Below, piece after piece: positions 50,994-60,915 of a DNA stretch of 64,000 bases; within the stretch, counting starts at the first letter, position 1; each line of letters starts with the position of its first letter. The stretch comes from Solirubrobacteraceae bacterium (GTDB taxonomy: Bacteria; Actinomycetota; Thermoleophilia; Solirubrobacterales; Solirubrobacteraceae): positions 208,741-272,740 of the forward strand of contig JAUJOF010000004.1 of the NCBI GenBank assembly GCA_030447785.1, read 5' to 3'. Both the position numbers and the translations under genes were made by a program. A model generated the notes under the pieces. The model was not told the origin of the DNA. It did not search any database and saw only the letters and a list, made by a program, of their open reading frames with translations.

Positions 50994-51572
50994 TCAGCGG
51001 TCGACGGCGCCCGCCGCGGCGGCGGCCGCGCGCTGGGGCCCCAGCCCGGCGCGCGCCAGTGTGCGCCACGTCTCGAAGGCCACACAGAGGGTGAGCAGCG
51101 CGCGGCCCTCGCCGGCATCCGCGCCGGGGCGCCCAGCGGCCAGCAGCTCCACCATCGCCTGCTGGCGGGGGCGGAAGGTCCGCTCGTGCAGCTCGGCCAG
51201 CGCGGGCAGCAGCTGGGCGTCGCGCGCGCTGTTGGCCAGCATCGCCTCGTTGGCCGCATACCAGGCATAGAGTTCCTCCAGAGCGACGCGCAACCGCTGC
51301 CCGGGATCGTCGACGGCCGCCCACGCGCCCGCGTCGGGCGGGGGGTGGCGCTCGATCCAGTGCCCAGAGCAGGCGTCCAGCAGCGCCGCGTCGTCGGGGA
51401 AGTGGTTGTAGACGGTCAGCCGCGAGACGCCGGCGCGGCGGGCGATCTCCGCCACGGTGGTGCGGGCAGGGCCGACCGAGCCGTGCAGATCGACCGCCGC
51501 CTCCACGATGCGCCGTCGGGTGGCCTCCTGGCTGCGCGCGCGCGCCTGCTTTCGATAGGGACGGGTGGACAT
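50994..51572 (-). CDS. TetR-family regulator
   Basis: RRRIVEAAVDLHGSVGPARTTVAEIARRAGVSRLTVYNHFPDDAALLDACSGHW. Confidence 0.93.
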   Translation of the reverse strand: MSTRPYRKQARARSQEATRRRIVEAAVDLHGSVGPARTTVAEIARRAGVSRLTVYNHFPDDAALLDACSGHWIERHPPPDAGAWAAVDDPGQRLRVALEELYAWYAANEAMLANSARDAQLLPALAELHERTFRPRQQAMVELLAAGRPGADAGEGRALLTLCVAFETWRTLARAGLGPQRAAAAAAGAVDR

Positions 51573-51574
51573 CG

Positions 51575-51622
51575 GCTTGACACAGAGTACAACGAAAGAC
51601 TACAGTCAACATACTGTCAAGC
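51575..51622. promoter_or_regulatory. Candidate TetR operator region in divergent intergenic
   Basis: Inverted GCTTGACA (51575-51582)/TGTCAAGC (51615-51622) with inner ACAGT-N6-ACTGT. Confidence 0.6.
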
Positions 51623-51639
51623 GAAAGTTGGAGGTCGTC

Positions 51640-52128
51640 ATGTCGTACGTCATCCGCTCCCAGGACGGCCACGCCGTCTCCTTCCTGGGCTTCGGCGCCC
51701 GCTTCCTCGTGCGCGGCGAGGACACCGGGGGGCGCTTCGCCGTGGTGGAGCACCCCATCGCGCCGCGCACGCTGGCGGCGCCCGTGCACACCCACACCCA
51801 CGAGGACGAGTACTCGTTCGTGCTCGAGGGCCGCATCGGCGTGCTCGTCGGCGACCAGGAGCACGAGGCCGCGGCGGGCGACCTCGTCGTCAAGCCGCGC
51901 GGCGTCCCGCACGCGTTCTGGAATCCCACCGACGCGCCCACGCGCGTGCTGGAGACCATCTCGCCCGCGGGCTTCGAGCGCTACTTCGAGGAGCTCGCCC
52001 CGCTGCTGGGCGGGGACGGCCCGCCCGACGAGGCCGCCCTGGGCGCGGTGATGGCCCGCTACGCGCTGGACATGGACATGGGCTCGGTGCCCACCCTGGT
52101 AGAGCGCCACGGGCTGCGCGGCGGCTGA
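51640..52128 (+). CDS. Cupin-domain protein
   Basis: APVHTHTHEDEYSFVLEGRIGVLVGDQEHEAAAGDLVVKPRGVPHAFWN. Confidence 0.88.
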   Translation: MSYVIRSQDGHAVSFLGFGARFLVRGEDTGGRFAVVEHPIAPRTLAAPVHTHTHEDEYSFVLEGRIGVLVGDQEHEAAAGDLVVKPRGVPHAFWNPTDAPTRVLETISPAGFERYFEELAPLLGGDGPPDEAALGAVMARYALDMDMGSVPTLVERHGLRGG

Positions 52129-52131
52129 GGC

Positions 52132-52195
52132 TAGGGGTGCCGGAGGCGGCCAGATGGCCGCCGGAGGCGGGCCCCCAGGTCGCGACACACGCTCC
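52132..52195 (+). repeat. Two-hairpin interspersed repeat, copy 2 (second hairpin lost)
   Basis: TAGGGGTGCCGGAGGCGGCCAGATGGCCGCCGGAGGCGGGCCCCCAGGTCGCGACACACGCTCC. Confidence 0.9.
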
Positions 52196-52213
52196 TGCGG
52201 CGCCGGTGGGGCG

Positions 52214-52870
52214 CTACATCACGAAGCGCTCCGCCGGGTCGTCCAGCTCGGTCTCGATGCCGTCGCCCAGGAAGCAGAGGTGATGGCGCGCGCCGATGGA
52301 CTCGGGCAGCGCGGTCTCGTAGCTCCACGCGGCGTCCGCGAAGCGCTGCCCGTCGACCGTGACGTGCCAGTAGTTGGCCTCGCCCTTGTAGGGGCAGAGC
52401 GTGCGCTTGTCGCTTGCCTGCAGCACGCCCGCGGCCACGTCGGCGGCCGGGATGTACACGCGCAGCGGCAGGCTCGTCTCGTAGAGGAGCTTGGCCCGCG
52501 GGGTGTCGGCGATGATGGTGGCGCCCGCGCGCACGCGCGCCGCGCGCGAAGACTCCACCACGTCGACGCGGTGGTAGGGGTCGCGGAAGTGGCCGAAGAC
52601 GCGCTCCTCCTCGAGGAACCACTGCGCGCCGTCCTCGGCGAGGGTCACGTACCCCTCGAGGGTCTGGACCTCCTCGACGGCAACGCCGTCGGCCACGTCC
52701 TCGCGCGGAACGCAGGGCGCCATGAAGGCGCCCGGAGCGAAGACCATCCTGCCGCGCACCGAGTCGAGCACGACCCGGTCGCCGACCACCGCCCGCAGCC
52801 GCCGCGGCTCGTCGATCACGTGCGGGTCGCCGCCCCCGGCGAGCGGCCCGGTTCCGAAGGTGAGTGCCAT
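52214..52870 (-). CDS. DUF427-domain protein (two DUF427 units)
   Basis: HVIDEPRRLRAVVGDRVVLDSVRGRMVF...ADTPRAKLLYETSLPLRVYIPAADV...CPYKGEANYWHV. Confidence 0.87.
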   Translation of the reverse strand: MALTFGTGPLAGGGDPHVIDEPRRLRAVVGDRVVLDSVRGRMVFAPGAFMAPCVPREDVADGVAVEEVQTLEGYVTLAEDGAQWFLEEERVFGHFRDPYHRVDVVESSRAARVRAGATIIADTPRAKLLYETSLPLRVYIPAADVAAGVLQASDKRTLCPYKGEANYWHVTVDGQRFADAAWSYETALPESIGARHHLCFLGDGIETELDDPAERFVM

Positions 52871-52881
52871 GAGAGGGGCCG

Positions 52882-54405
52882 CTACCCGCCGGGCGCGATG
52901 GTCAGCCGCCGGCCGAAGGCGCGATCGAACAGGCTGGTCTCGCGCTCGGCCGCCCACTGGGCCACCCGCACGTCGCCCGCCGCCTCCAGGATCAGGTCCA
53001 CCGTGCCGTTGCGGGTGCTCACCCGGGCGGCGCGCACCACCTGGTCGCGGCTGCGCTCGAGGTCCTCGGCCAGGCGCAGGAGCACGGCCAAGCGGTCCAG
53101 GCGCCGCTCGTCGCCGGGGCGCGCGAGGCCCTCGAACATGCCCAGGTCGGGGGTGCCCTTGCGGTGGTAGCGCGCGGCCTGGGCGATCAGCGCGAGCTCA
53201 GCGGGCGAGAAGCCGGGCAGGCCGCCGTTGAGGATCAGGTAGCGCGAGTGCTTGTGGTGGTCGTCGTAGGAGACCGACATGCCGATGTCGTGCAGCTGCG
53301 CGGCCGCCCACAGCAGCTCACGCTCCAGCGGGTCCCCGGCGTGCAGGCCGTCCTGCGCGAGCTGGTCGAACAGCCCCAGGGCCAGCGCGGCGACGTGCTC
53401 GGTGTGTGCCGGCGCCACCGCGTGGCGCGCGGCCAGGTTGCGCACGCTGTCACGGCGCACGTCCTCGAGCAGGGGAGGGTCGCCGTCGAGATGCTGGGCG
53501 AAGAAGATCCCCTCGCGCAGGCCCGCCTCGGTCACCTCGAGGCCGTCGAAGTCCCCGGCGCGCAGGACGGCCTGCACGGTCACCGCGCCGGCCAGGATGA
53601 GGTCGGCGCGTGCCGGCTTGATGCCGGTGACCTTGCTGCGCTCCGCGGGCGGCAGGCCGGCCAGGCGGTCGACCAGCGCGTCGAGGGCGTCGCGGGTGAG
53701 GACGAAGCCCTGCACCCCCATGGAGGGCAGCCCCGCCTCGGCCTGCGCGGCGGTGGCCAGATTGCGTACCGTGCCCCCGATGCCCACGATCCGCCGGCCG
53801 GTGCGCCCAAGCCAGCCGGCGCGCCCGAGCTCCTCGCGCACGTGCCCGCGCAGCGCCTTGAGGTGCTTGGACTTGGCCGGGCCGTCGCCGGGCAGGAAGC
53901 GCTCGGTCATGCGCACCGCCCCCAGCGGCCAGGAGCCCAGCTCACCCGGATGGCGCCCGCGGACTTCCACGAGCTGCAGCGACCCGCCGCCGAGGTCGAG
54001 CACCACCCCGTCGGCCAGGGTGGTGGAGTTGACCGCCGCCTGGTAGCCCGCACGGGCCTCCTCCTCGCGCGTCAGCACGCGGACGGCCAGGCCGCGGTCG
54101 CGCTGCGCGCGATCCAGGAACGCGTCGCGGTTGGTGGCGTCGCGGATGGCGCTGGTGGCCACCGCGTCGACGTCGGGGGGCGCGATCCCCGCCGCGTGGC
54201 AGAACTGCGCGAAGACCTCGACGACGGACAGCGCGCGCTCCATCTGCTCGGCGCCCAGCGCGCCGTCCTCGTCCACGCCTGCGCCGATGCGCACTGCCTC
54301 GTAGATCTCGTCGGTGCGCTGCCAGCACTGGTCGTCGGCCGTGAAGACCACGAGGCGGAAGGAGTTGGAGCCGAGATCGATGACCGCGGTGCGCCGGGGT
54401 TCCAT
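52882..54405 (-). CDS. Ppx/GppA phosphatase
   Basis: TAVIDLGSNSFRLVVF; VATSAIRDATNRDAFL; VVLDLGGGSLQLVEV; LHDIGMSVSYDDHHKHSRYLI. Confidence 0.95.
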   Translation of the reverse strand: MEPRRTAVIDLGSNSFRLVVFTADDQCWQRTDEIYEAVRIGAGVDEDGALGAEQMERALSVVEVFAQFCHAAGIAPPDVDAVATSAIRDATNRDAFLDRAQRDRGLAVRVLTREEEARAGYQAAVNSTTLADGVVLDLGGGSLQLVEVRGRHPGELGSWPLGAVRMTERFLPGDGPAKSKHLKALRGHVREELGRAGWLGRTGRRIVGIGGTVRNLATAAQAEAGLPSMGVQGFVLTRDALDALVDRLAGLPPAERSKVTGIKPARADLILAGAVTVQAVLRAGDFDGLEVTEAGLREGIFFAQHLDGDPPLLEDVRRDSVRNLAARHAVAPAHTEHVAALALGLFDQLAQDGLHAGDPLERELLWAAAQLHDIGMSVSYDDHHKHSRYLILNGGLPGFSPAELALIAQAARYHRKGTPDLGMFEGLARPGDERRLDRLAVLLRLAEDLERSRDQVVRAARVSTRNGTVDLILEAAGDVRVAQWAAERETSLFDRAFGRRLTIAPGG

Positions 54406-54606
54406 GGCCGCCTCAGTCGTCCCCCGGTCGCAGCGCGGCCGCCTTCCGGCGGTGGACGCCGCCCATCCCGCCCCGGCCCAACGCCGCCTCGATCACACAT
54501 CCGGCGGTCCGGCCGCCGGGCCGCAGCTCGGCCTTCATCGTGGGAAAGGCTACCCGCGCCAGAGGATCGTTGTGCGTCTCGGGCGCCGCGCGTATCCTGG
54601 CCGCGG

Positions 54607-55983
54607 ATGGCGGGGTGCCGGCAGAGCCTGCGGGGTGCAAGGGCGGCGCGCTGCGCTTGTGTCGCGGTCCTGGTGGCGCTGGGCCTGATCGCGCTCGCGC
54701 TGTGGTCGCCCCGCCCCGCGGCGGCGAGCGCGCTGCTGGTGGTGGACCGCGGTCTGCTCGAAGTGGTCGACGATCCGCTGCTGCCGGCGCCCCTGGCTGC
54801 GCAGGCGCCCGGGGCCCGCCAGCGTGGTCCGCTGGACGGGCTGGGGGACCTGCTGCCCTTCCTGGATCCCGGTCCGCCCCCACCACCCCCGGACCAGCCG
54901 CCGCCGGGCCCGCCCCCGGACAAGCCGCCGCGCCCGTCCGACCGCGACCCGCCGGGCCCCCGGCAGGGCAAGCAGGACCTGGGCGAGGGGAGCCTGGGAA
55001 CGGTGCTCGGCCGCGCGCGGCGGCGGGGCGTCCTTTCGGCGCGCGACCACCGCGCGATGCGCGCCATCCTGCGTCAGGCCAAGCGCACCCGCTCGCGGCT
55101 TGGAGGCCAGCGCCGGCGCGAGCTGTCGCGAGTGATCCTCGCAAGCGAGCGCCTGGCGCGCCGCGGGCGCCTGACCACCGGGCGCCTCGAGGTGGTGTTC
55201 TTGCAGATGAAGCGCAACGCCCAGTACTGGCGCCGCCACGGGACGCCACGCCCCGGAACGCGCGTGAGCTTCGCGGGCAGCCCCATCGTCTTCCAGTACT
55301 TCCCGGGCCAGGGCTTGCAATTCCACCCACTGGCCAACTTCGGCAGGGCCAACGCTCTGTACAACCTGTGCGCCACGGCAAAGCGCGGCACGTGCCGGCG
55401 CGAGACGCTGCGCAGGTACCTCGACCATCTCGCCCGCCTGGGCTCCACGCGCGAGGGAGGGTTTCTCACCTGGGAGTACTTCTTCTCCTTCGGCGGCGGC
55501 TCGCCGCCCTGGACCAGCGGCATGTCCCAGGGCACCGCGCTCCAGGCCTTCGCTCGCTCGGCGCGGCTGCTAGACGAGCCCCGCTACCGCCGCTACGCCC
55601 GCCAGATGCTGGGCGCCTTCTCGCGGCGCCCGTCCAACGGCGTGCGGATGGACTCCTCGGGCGGCCGCCACTACCTCCTCTACTCCTTCGACCGTCGCCT
55701 GCGGGTGCTCAACGGCCACCTGCAGGCGACCATCGGCCTCTTCGACCACGCCCGCGCCACCGCCAGCAGGCGCTCGCACGACCTCTACCGCGCCGGCAGC
55801 CGCTCGGCGCTGCGCGAGCTGCACCGCTACGACCTGGGAAACTGGTCGCGCTACGCCCAGGGCGGCGGCCGCGCCTCCCGTGAGTACCACGAACTGGTCA
55901 CCGTGTTCCTCGAGCGCCTCTGCCAGCGCACGGGGCACCGCACCTACTGTGGCTACGCCAAGCGCTTCCGCGGCTATCTGTAA
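54607..55983 (+). CDS. Secreted D-glucuronyl C5-epimerase C-terminal-domain-like protein with Pro-rich linker
   Basis: N-terminal hydrophobic signal; PPPPPPDQPPPGPPPDKPPRP linker; FQYFPGQGLQFHPLANFGRANALYN; MSQGTALQAFARSARL; NGHLQATIGLFDHAR. Confidence 0.75.
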   Translation: MAGCRQSLRGARAARCACVAVLVALGLIALALWSPRPAAASALLVVDRGLLEVVDDPLLPAPLAAQAPGARQRGPLDGLGDLLPFLDPGPPPPPPDQPPPGPPPDKPPRPSDRDPPGPRQGKQDLGEGSLGTVLGRARRRGVLSARDHRAMRAILRQAKRTRSRLGGQRRRELSRVILASERLARRGRLTTGRLEVVFLQMKRNAQYWRRHGTPRPGTRVSFAGSPIVFQYFPGQGLQFHPLANFGRANALYNLCATAKRGTCRRETLRRYLDHLARLGSTREGGFLTWEYFFSFGGGSPPWTSGMSQGTALQAFARSARLLDEPRYRRYARQMLGAFSRRPSNGVRMDSSGGRHYLLYSFDRRLRVLNGHLQATIGLFDHARATASRRSHDLYRAGSRSALRELHRYDLGNWSRYAQGGGRASREYHELVTVFLERLCQRTGHRTYCGYAKRFRGYL

Positions 55984-56021
55984 GCCGCCGCTCGAGCAGC
56001 GATGTCCCTCTCGGGGTCGCT

Positions 56022-56093
56022 AGGAGCATGTGTCGCTATCGCGACCTGGGGGCCCACCTCCGGCGGCCACCTGGCCGCCTCCGGCACCCCTAG
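56022..56093 (-). repeat. Two-hairpin interspersed repeat, copy 3
   Basis: Reverse complement reads CTAGGGGTGCCGGAGGCGGCCAGGTGGCCGCCGGAGGTGGGCCCCCAGGTCGCGATAGCGACACATGCTCCTA. Confidence 0.9.
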
Positions 56094-56199
56094 ACCCTGG
56101 CGATCCGGCGCTCATGCGAGCCGCAGATCACGAGGTGGCGCCGCCCCTCGAGGGCGGCGCCACCTTCGCGGCGGTGCTGCGCGGATCGTCCGGGGTCTC

Positions 56200-56739
56200 C
56201 TACCGCTCCACGCCGGTGGGGTAGCGGGAACTGTCCGCCGCGGGCGGCGCTCCCTCAGACGGGCGCTGGAAGCGCTGCTGGCGCCTCGACTTCGGGTCTC
56301 CATCGAGCTTGTCGCGCTGCTTCTCGCCGGACGGGAGGCCGACGACCAGGCCGAGGCCGCCGAGGACCGCGTGCGTGACGTTGTTCGTCGTGTCCGCGAT
56401 GATGATGCTGGCGACGTCGTTACCGTCGATGAAGCCCCACACGGCCACGACCGTGAAGAACACCCCGGCGATCAACGAGTAGTTACGCGCAGCATCCGCA
56501 TTGATCATGGTCGCCAGTCCGGCCGCGCCGAAGGCGATCCACATGATCGTGGTCCAGCCGCTGGTGGACCAGAGGATGAACTCCGCGCCGCTGCCCGGAT
56601 CACCGACCGAGTCGAACTCCACTCCGGTGATGATGAGGCCGAGCACACCCAGCGCGGTCAGGAACGCCCCGGCGATGATCGCATACATCTGCGCGGGGGT
56701 CTTTGGCTTCTCGAGCCCGTGCTGTCGCTCTCCAGCCAT
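56200..56739 (-). CDS. DUF4383-like membrane protein
   Basis: PAQMYAIIAGAFLTALGVLGLI...NVTHAVLGGLGLVVGL. Confidence 0.75.
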   Translation of the reverse strand: MAGERQHGLEKPKTPAQMYAIIAGAFLTALGVLGLIITGVEFDSVGDPGSGAEFILWSTSGWTTIMWIAFGAAGLATMINADAARNYSLIAGVFFTVVAVWGFIDGNDVASIIIADTTNNVTHAVLGGLGLVVGLPSGEKQRDKLDGDPKSRRQQRFQRPSEGAPPAADSSRYPTGVER

Positions 56740-56870
56740 GGGGTACCTCCTCCTGTCGTTTGCTTTCTTCACCCTGGAATACCCCCGCCCCGATCCGTGG
56801 TTTCCGGCACCGTCACCGGGCGGACGGTCCTGCGTGGTGACCTCTCTCTGGCCGCAGCGAGTGGGTCGGG

Positions 56871-57269
56871 CTAAGAACTCGCGCCGACCGACGGGCGCTC
56901 GATCAGCTCGATCCGGTAGCCGTCGGGATCGCGGACGAAGCAGATGCGCGGGCCGCCCTCCCCGACGTGGTAGGGCGGCTTCTCGGGTCCGATTCCCTGT
57001 GCCTCCAGCGCGGCCAGCTTGGCATCGAGGTCCTCGACGGTCACCGCGATGTGGTTGTAGCCCGTGCCGAGGTCGTAGCTCTCCACGCCCGGGTTCTTGG
57101 TCAGCTCGAGGCGGTCGCCGTCGCCGGGCAGGCCCATGAACACGTTGGTCGCGCCGTCGGGGAGGTCCATCCGCCGGCGATCCTCGAAGCCCAGCGCCTC
57201 GTAGAAGGACACGGAGCGCTCAACGTCCCCAATCCTGTAGCAGGTATGAATTAGCTGCTCGGTGGTCAT
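56871..57269 (-). CDS. VOC/glyoxalase-family protein
   Basis: HTCYRIGDVERSVSFYEALGFEDRRR...YNHIAVTVEDLDAKLAALEAQG...FVRDPDGYRIELIER. Confidence 0.92.
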   Translation of the reverse strand: MTTEQLIHTCYRIGDVERSVSFYEALGFEDRRRMDLPDGATNVFMGLPGDGDRLELTKNPGVESYDLGTGYNHIAVTVEDLDAKLAALEAQGIGPEKPPYHVGEGGPRICFVRDPDGYRIELIERPSVGASS

Positions 57270-57297
57270 GCCTTCGGACAGTACCCTCGCAACGCGC

Positions 57298-58704
57298 ATG
57301 GCCGACAAGGACTCCATCCCCACCTCCCGCATCCGCCGCTCGGGGCGCATGGCCCGGCTGGGCGCCGAGACCGCGGCGCGTACCTTCGGAACCAAGGCGG
57401 CCAATCTGGGCCGCGACGAGGAGGGCCGCCGCGACGCCGCGTCGCGACGCCAGCTGGAGACCGCGGAGCAGATCGTCGCCGCGCTGGGGACGATGAAGGG
57501 TGCGGCCATGAAGCTCGGCCAGGTCATGTCGTTCCTCGACGTGGGCCTGGTGCCCGAGGAGCACCGCGAGGCCTTTCAGGCCAAGCTGGCCGAGCTGCGC
57601 GACGCGGCGCCCAAGGTCTCCTTCAGGGACATGAAGGGCGTGATCGAGGGCGAGTACGGCGAGAAGCTCGACGACGTCTTCGAGACCTTCGACCCGGTGC
57701 CCATCGCGGCGGCCTCGATCGGCCAGGTCTACAAGGCGCGCCTGCCGGCACCGACCCCGAAGGGGTTGGTGGGGCGCGACGTCGCCGTCAAGGTCCAGTA
57801 CCCGGGCGTGGCCAACGCGGTGCGCGCCGACATGCAGAACCTCGGCCTGATCCTGCGCCTGATGAAGCGCATCGCCCCCGGCCTCGATCCCAAGGCCATC
57901 GCCCTGGAGGTGCGCACGCGCATCGAGGAGGAGCTCGACTACGAGCTCGAGGCCCAGAACCAGCGCACGCTGGCGCGCATCTTCCGCGGCCATCCGTTCA
58001 TCCACGTCCCCGCGGTGATGACCTCGCTGTCGCGCGAGAAGGTCATCGTCAGCGAGTTCGTCGACGGGCGCGGCTTCGAGGAGATCAAGCAACTGCCCCA
58101 GGACGAGCGCGACCGCATCGGCGAGATCGTCTACCGCTTCTACTTCGGCTGCATGTACCGCCACCACCAGTTCAGCGGCGACCCGCATCCGGGCAACTCG
58201 CTGCTCATGGGGGACGGACGGATGGCCTTCATCGACTTCGGGCTGTTCAAGCACATCCCCGCCGAGGCGGCGGAGTTCGAGCTGCAGTCCCAGCGCCTGG
58301 GCGTGGCCCGGGACGCCAGAGGCCTCGTCGAGCACCTGCACCGAGGCGGCTGGCTCGGCGATCCCTCGCGCTACTCCGAGGAGGGCCTGCTCGCCCAGTT
58401 CGACGACCTCACGTGGTGGTACACGCGCGACGAGGAGGTGGCGCTCGACTCCGACATCGCCACCGAGGTGTTCATCCAGATGGGCGACATGCGCTCGGAC
58501 CACTTCCAGCAGATGCGCCATGAGACACTGCCCCCCGACCACCTCTTCGGCCGCCGCCTGGAGACGCTGACGCTGGCGGTCATGAGTCAGCTCGAGGCGC
58601 GGGGCAACTGGCACCGGATCGCCCGCGAGTGGATCTTCGGCGACGCGCCCGCCACCGAGCTCGGCCGCCAGGAGGCCGAGTTCTACGCCCGCGCCGCCGC
58701 GTAG
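57298..58704 (+). CDS. ABC1/UbiB-family atypical kinase
   Basis: GTMKGAAMKLGQVMSF; AAASIGQVYKARL; VAVKVQYPGV; FSGDPHPGNSLLMGDGRMAFIDFGLF. Confidence 0.93.
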   Translation: MADKDSIPTSRIRRSGRMARLGAETAARTFGTKAANLGRDEEGRRDAASRRQLETAEQIVAALGTMKGAAMKLGQVMSFLDVGLVPEEHREAFQAKLAELRDAAPKVSFRDMKGVIEGEYGEKLDDVFETFDPVPIAAASIGQVYKARLPAPTPKGLVGRDVAVKVQYPGVANAVRADMQNLGLILRLMKRIAPGLDPKAIALEVRTRIEEELDYELEAQNQRTLARIFRGHPFIHVPAVMTSLSREKVIVSEFVDGRGFEEIKQLPQDERDRIGEIVYRFYFGCMYRHHQFSGDPHPGNSLLMGDGRMAFIDFGLFKHIPAEAAEFELQSQRLGVARDARGLVEHLHRGGWLGDPSRYSEEGLLAQFDDLTWWYTRDEEVALDSDIATEVFIQMGDMRSDHFQQMRHETLPPDHLFGRRLETLTLAVMSQLEARGNWHRIAREWIFGDAPATELGRQEAEFYARAAA

Positions 58705-58744
58705 CGCAGGCACCCCCGCCCGGCTGGCGCGCCTGCGCCTGGGC

Positions 58745-59368
58745 GTGCTGGTCCTCGCCCTGACCGCCGTCTTCGCCCTGGTCGTGCTCGTCGTGGCCCG
58801 CTCCCCCGCGGCCATCCGCGAGACAGTCGACGACGCCGGCGGGTGGGCGCCCGTGGCCTACGTCCTGGTCGTGGCGCTGCTGACGTGCGCGTTCTTTCCC
58901 TTCCCGGTCATGGCCGTGGCCGGCGGCCTGCTCTTCGGCGTGGCCGCGGGCACGGCGCTTTCCACCGCCGGAGAGGCGATCGGCGCCGTGACCGCCTTCC
59001 TGATAGCGCGGTACGTGGCCCGCGCGGGCGCCGAGGACCTCGCCGGGCAGCGCCTGGGACGACTGCGAACCTTCGTCGCGCGGCGGGGCTTCGTGGCCGT
59101 CCTGTACGCGCGAATCATCCCCGGGGTCCCGCGCCACCTGGCCAACTACCTCTTCGGCATCACCCGGGTGACCCTGGCGGCCTACGCGCTGGCCACCGTG
59201 ATCGGCGTCGTCCCGCGCGCCTACGCCTACACCGCGCTGGGCGGCACGCTGGGCGACCTCACCTCGCCGCAGTCGGTCATCGCCGTCGGGGTGCTGGTCG
59301 CCATGGCCCTGCTGGGACTGTTCATCCTGCGCCGCGAGGGGCGCTCGGGCGCCGCTCTGTCCGGTTAG
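58745..59368 (+). CDS. TVP38/TMEM64 (VTT-domain) membrane protein
   Basis: VMAVAGGLLFGVAAGTALSTAGEAIGAVTAFLIARYVAR; LYARIIPGVPRHLANYLFGITRV. Confidence 0.88.
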   Translation: MLVLALTAVFALVVLVVARSPAAIRETVDDAGGWAPVAYVLVVALLTCAFFPFPVMAVAGGLLFGVAAGTALSTAGEAIGAVTAFLIARYVARAGAEDLAGQRLGRLRTFVARRGFVAVLYARIIPGVPRHLANYLFGITRVTLAAYALATVIGVVPRAYAYTALGGTLGDLTSPQSVIAVGVLVAMALLGLFILRREGRSGAALSG

Positions 59369-59452
59369 GGGGTGGCGCAGGCTGACCTCTCAGTTGCGCA
59401 CGGCGTCGCTGCGCTCGTGCGTTGGTAGGGCGCCTGACTGCCCGGCGCCGGA

Positions 59453-60862
59453 TCAGGTCTGCGCCACCTGGAACAGGCTGGTCGTCCCCGGCCGGCCGCT
59501 CGGCAGCCCCGCGGTCACGCCGATGCGCTCTCCGGGCGCCACCCAGCCCAGCTCCACCACGCGCCGTGCGGCGTCGTAGATGAGGTCCTCGGTGACCTCG
59601 TGGCGACGCATGGAGGCCGCGCGCACGCCCCACATCAGCCCGCAGCGGCGCACGGTCTCCTTGCCTGGCGACAGCGCGATGATCGGCACCTCGGGACGGT
59701 GGGCGCTGACCAGGCGCGCCGAGCGCCCCGACAGCGTGGGCACCACCAGCGCGGCCAGCTTGAGCTCGCGGGCGGCCACGCAGGCCGAGTGAGCCACCGT
59801 GTAGGCGGGGTCGCGGTCGTCGCGCGCCACCCGGTGGTCGTTCCAGTGCTGGTAGGGCAGGGCCTGCTCGGTGTGCAGCGCGATCGCGTTCATCATGGCC
59901 ACCGTTCCCACCGGGTGCTCGCCCACGGCGGTCTCCTGGGAGAGCATCACGGCGTCGGTGCCGTCGAGGATCGCGTTGGCCACGTCGGCCACCTCGGCGC
60001 GCGTGGGGCGGCTGGCGGTGACCATGGAGTCGAGCATCTGTGTCGCGGTGATGGCCGGACGGGCCAGGCGACCGGCCATCGCGAGCAGGCGTTTCTGCAC
60101 GAGCGGGACCTCCTCGATCGGCAGCTCGATGCCCAGGTCCCCGCGGGCCACCATGACGCAGTCGGCGACGGCGAGGATCTCCTCGGCGCGCTGCACCGCT
60201 TGGGGCTTCTCGATCTTGGCGATGAGCGGCAGGCGCGTGTGCTCGCGCACGTGCTCGATGTCCTCGGGGCTGCGCACGAAGCTCAGCGCCACCAGGTCGG
60301 TGCCCATCCGCTCTCCGGCGCCGAGCAGCTCGAGGTCGTCCTGGGGCACGGCGGGCAGCACGTCGAGCGGGCCGGGCACGTTGAGCCCCTGGCGCGAGGC
60401 CACCGCGCCGCCGACCTCCACCTCCGTGTCGATCTCGCCCTCGCCGGCGCGCACGCCGGTGACCTTCAGGCGGATCGCCCCGTCGGCCAGGTACATCACC
60501 TCGCCGGGGGACACGCCGTCGGCCAGGCCCGGGAAGCCGACGCTCATGCGCCGCGCGGTGCCGGCACTGTCCGCCCCGCAGACGAACGTGAGGTGGTCCC
60601 CGCCGGCGAGCTCCACCAAGTCCTCCTCCAGCGGCCCGATGCGCAGCTTGGGCCCGGGGAGGTCCTGCAGGATGGCCACGGGTCGTCCCGCGCGCCCGGC
60701 CGCGTCGCGCACGCGGTGCGCCGTCTCGGCGTGCTCCTCGACCGACCCGTGGGAGAAGTTCAGCCGCGCGACGTCGAGGCCGGCGTCGACCATGCGCACC
60801 AGCGTCTCGGGCTCGCGCGAGGCCGGGCCGATCGTCGCGACGATCTTGGTGCGGCGCTCCAT
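59453..60862 (-). CDS. pyk: Pyruvate kinase
   Basis: RRTKIVATIGPASREPETLVRMVDAGLDVARLNFSHG; MVARGDLGIELPIEEVPLVQKRLL; PAITATQMLDSM. Confidence 0.97.
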   Translation of the reverse strand: MERRTKIVATIGPASREPETLVRMVDAGLDVARLNFSHGSVEEHAETAHRVRDAAGRAGRPVAILQDLPGPKLRIGPLEEDLVELAGGDHLTFVCGADSAGTARRMSVGFPGLADGVSPGEVMYLADGAIRLKVTGVRAGEGEIDTEVEVGGAVASRQGLNVPGPLDVLPAVPQDDLELLGAGERMGTDLVALSFVRSPEDIEHVREHTRLPLIAKIEKPQAVQRAEEILAVADCVMVARGDLGIELPIEEVPLVQKRLLAMAGRLARPAITATQMLDSMVTASRPTRAEVADVANAILDGTDAVMLSQETAVGEHPVGTVAMMNAIALHTEQALPYQHWNDHRVARDDRDPAYTVAHSACVAARELKLAALVVPTLSGRSARLVSAHRPEVPIIALSPGKETVRRCGLMWGVRAASMRRHEVTEDLIYDAARRVVELGWVAPGERIGVTAGLPSGRPGTTSLFQVAQT

Positions 60863-60915
60863 GGCCCGCACAATACGTCCCCGTCTGCCACGGGCGGCGC
60901 TCTGCCGGCGGTCGG

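Noticed and set aside
50428-52188. 586-aa minus ORF spanning TetR, cupin and the small hypothetical gene
   Set aside because: Overlaps three better supported genes; low-complexity R/G/A-rich translation.
53164-54606. N-terminal part of the 939-aa ORF ending at 55983
   Set aside because: Antisense to Ppx/GppA; the true start is the ATG at 54607 followed by a signal-like sequence.
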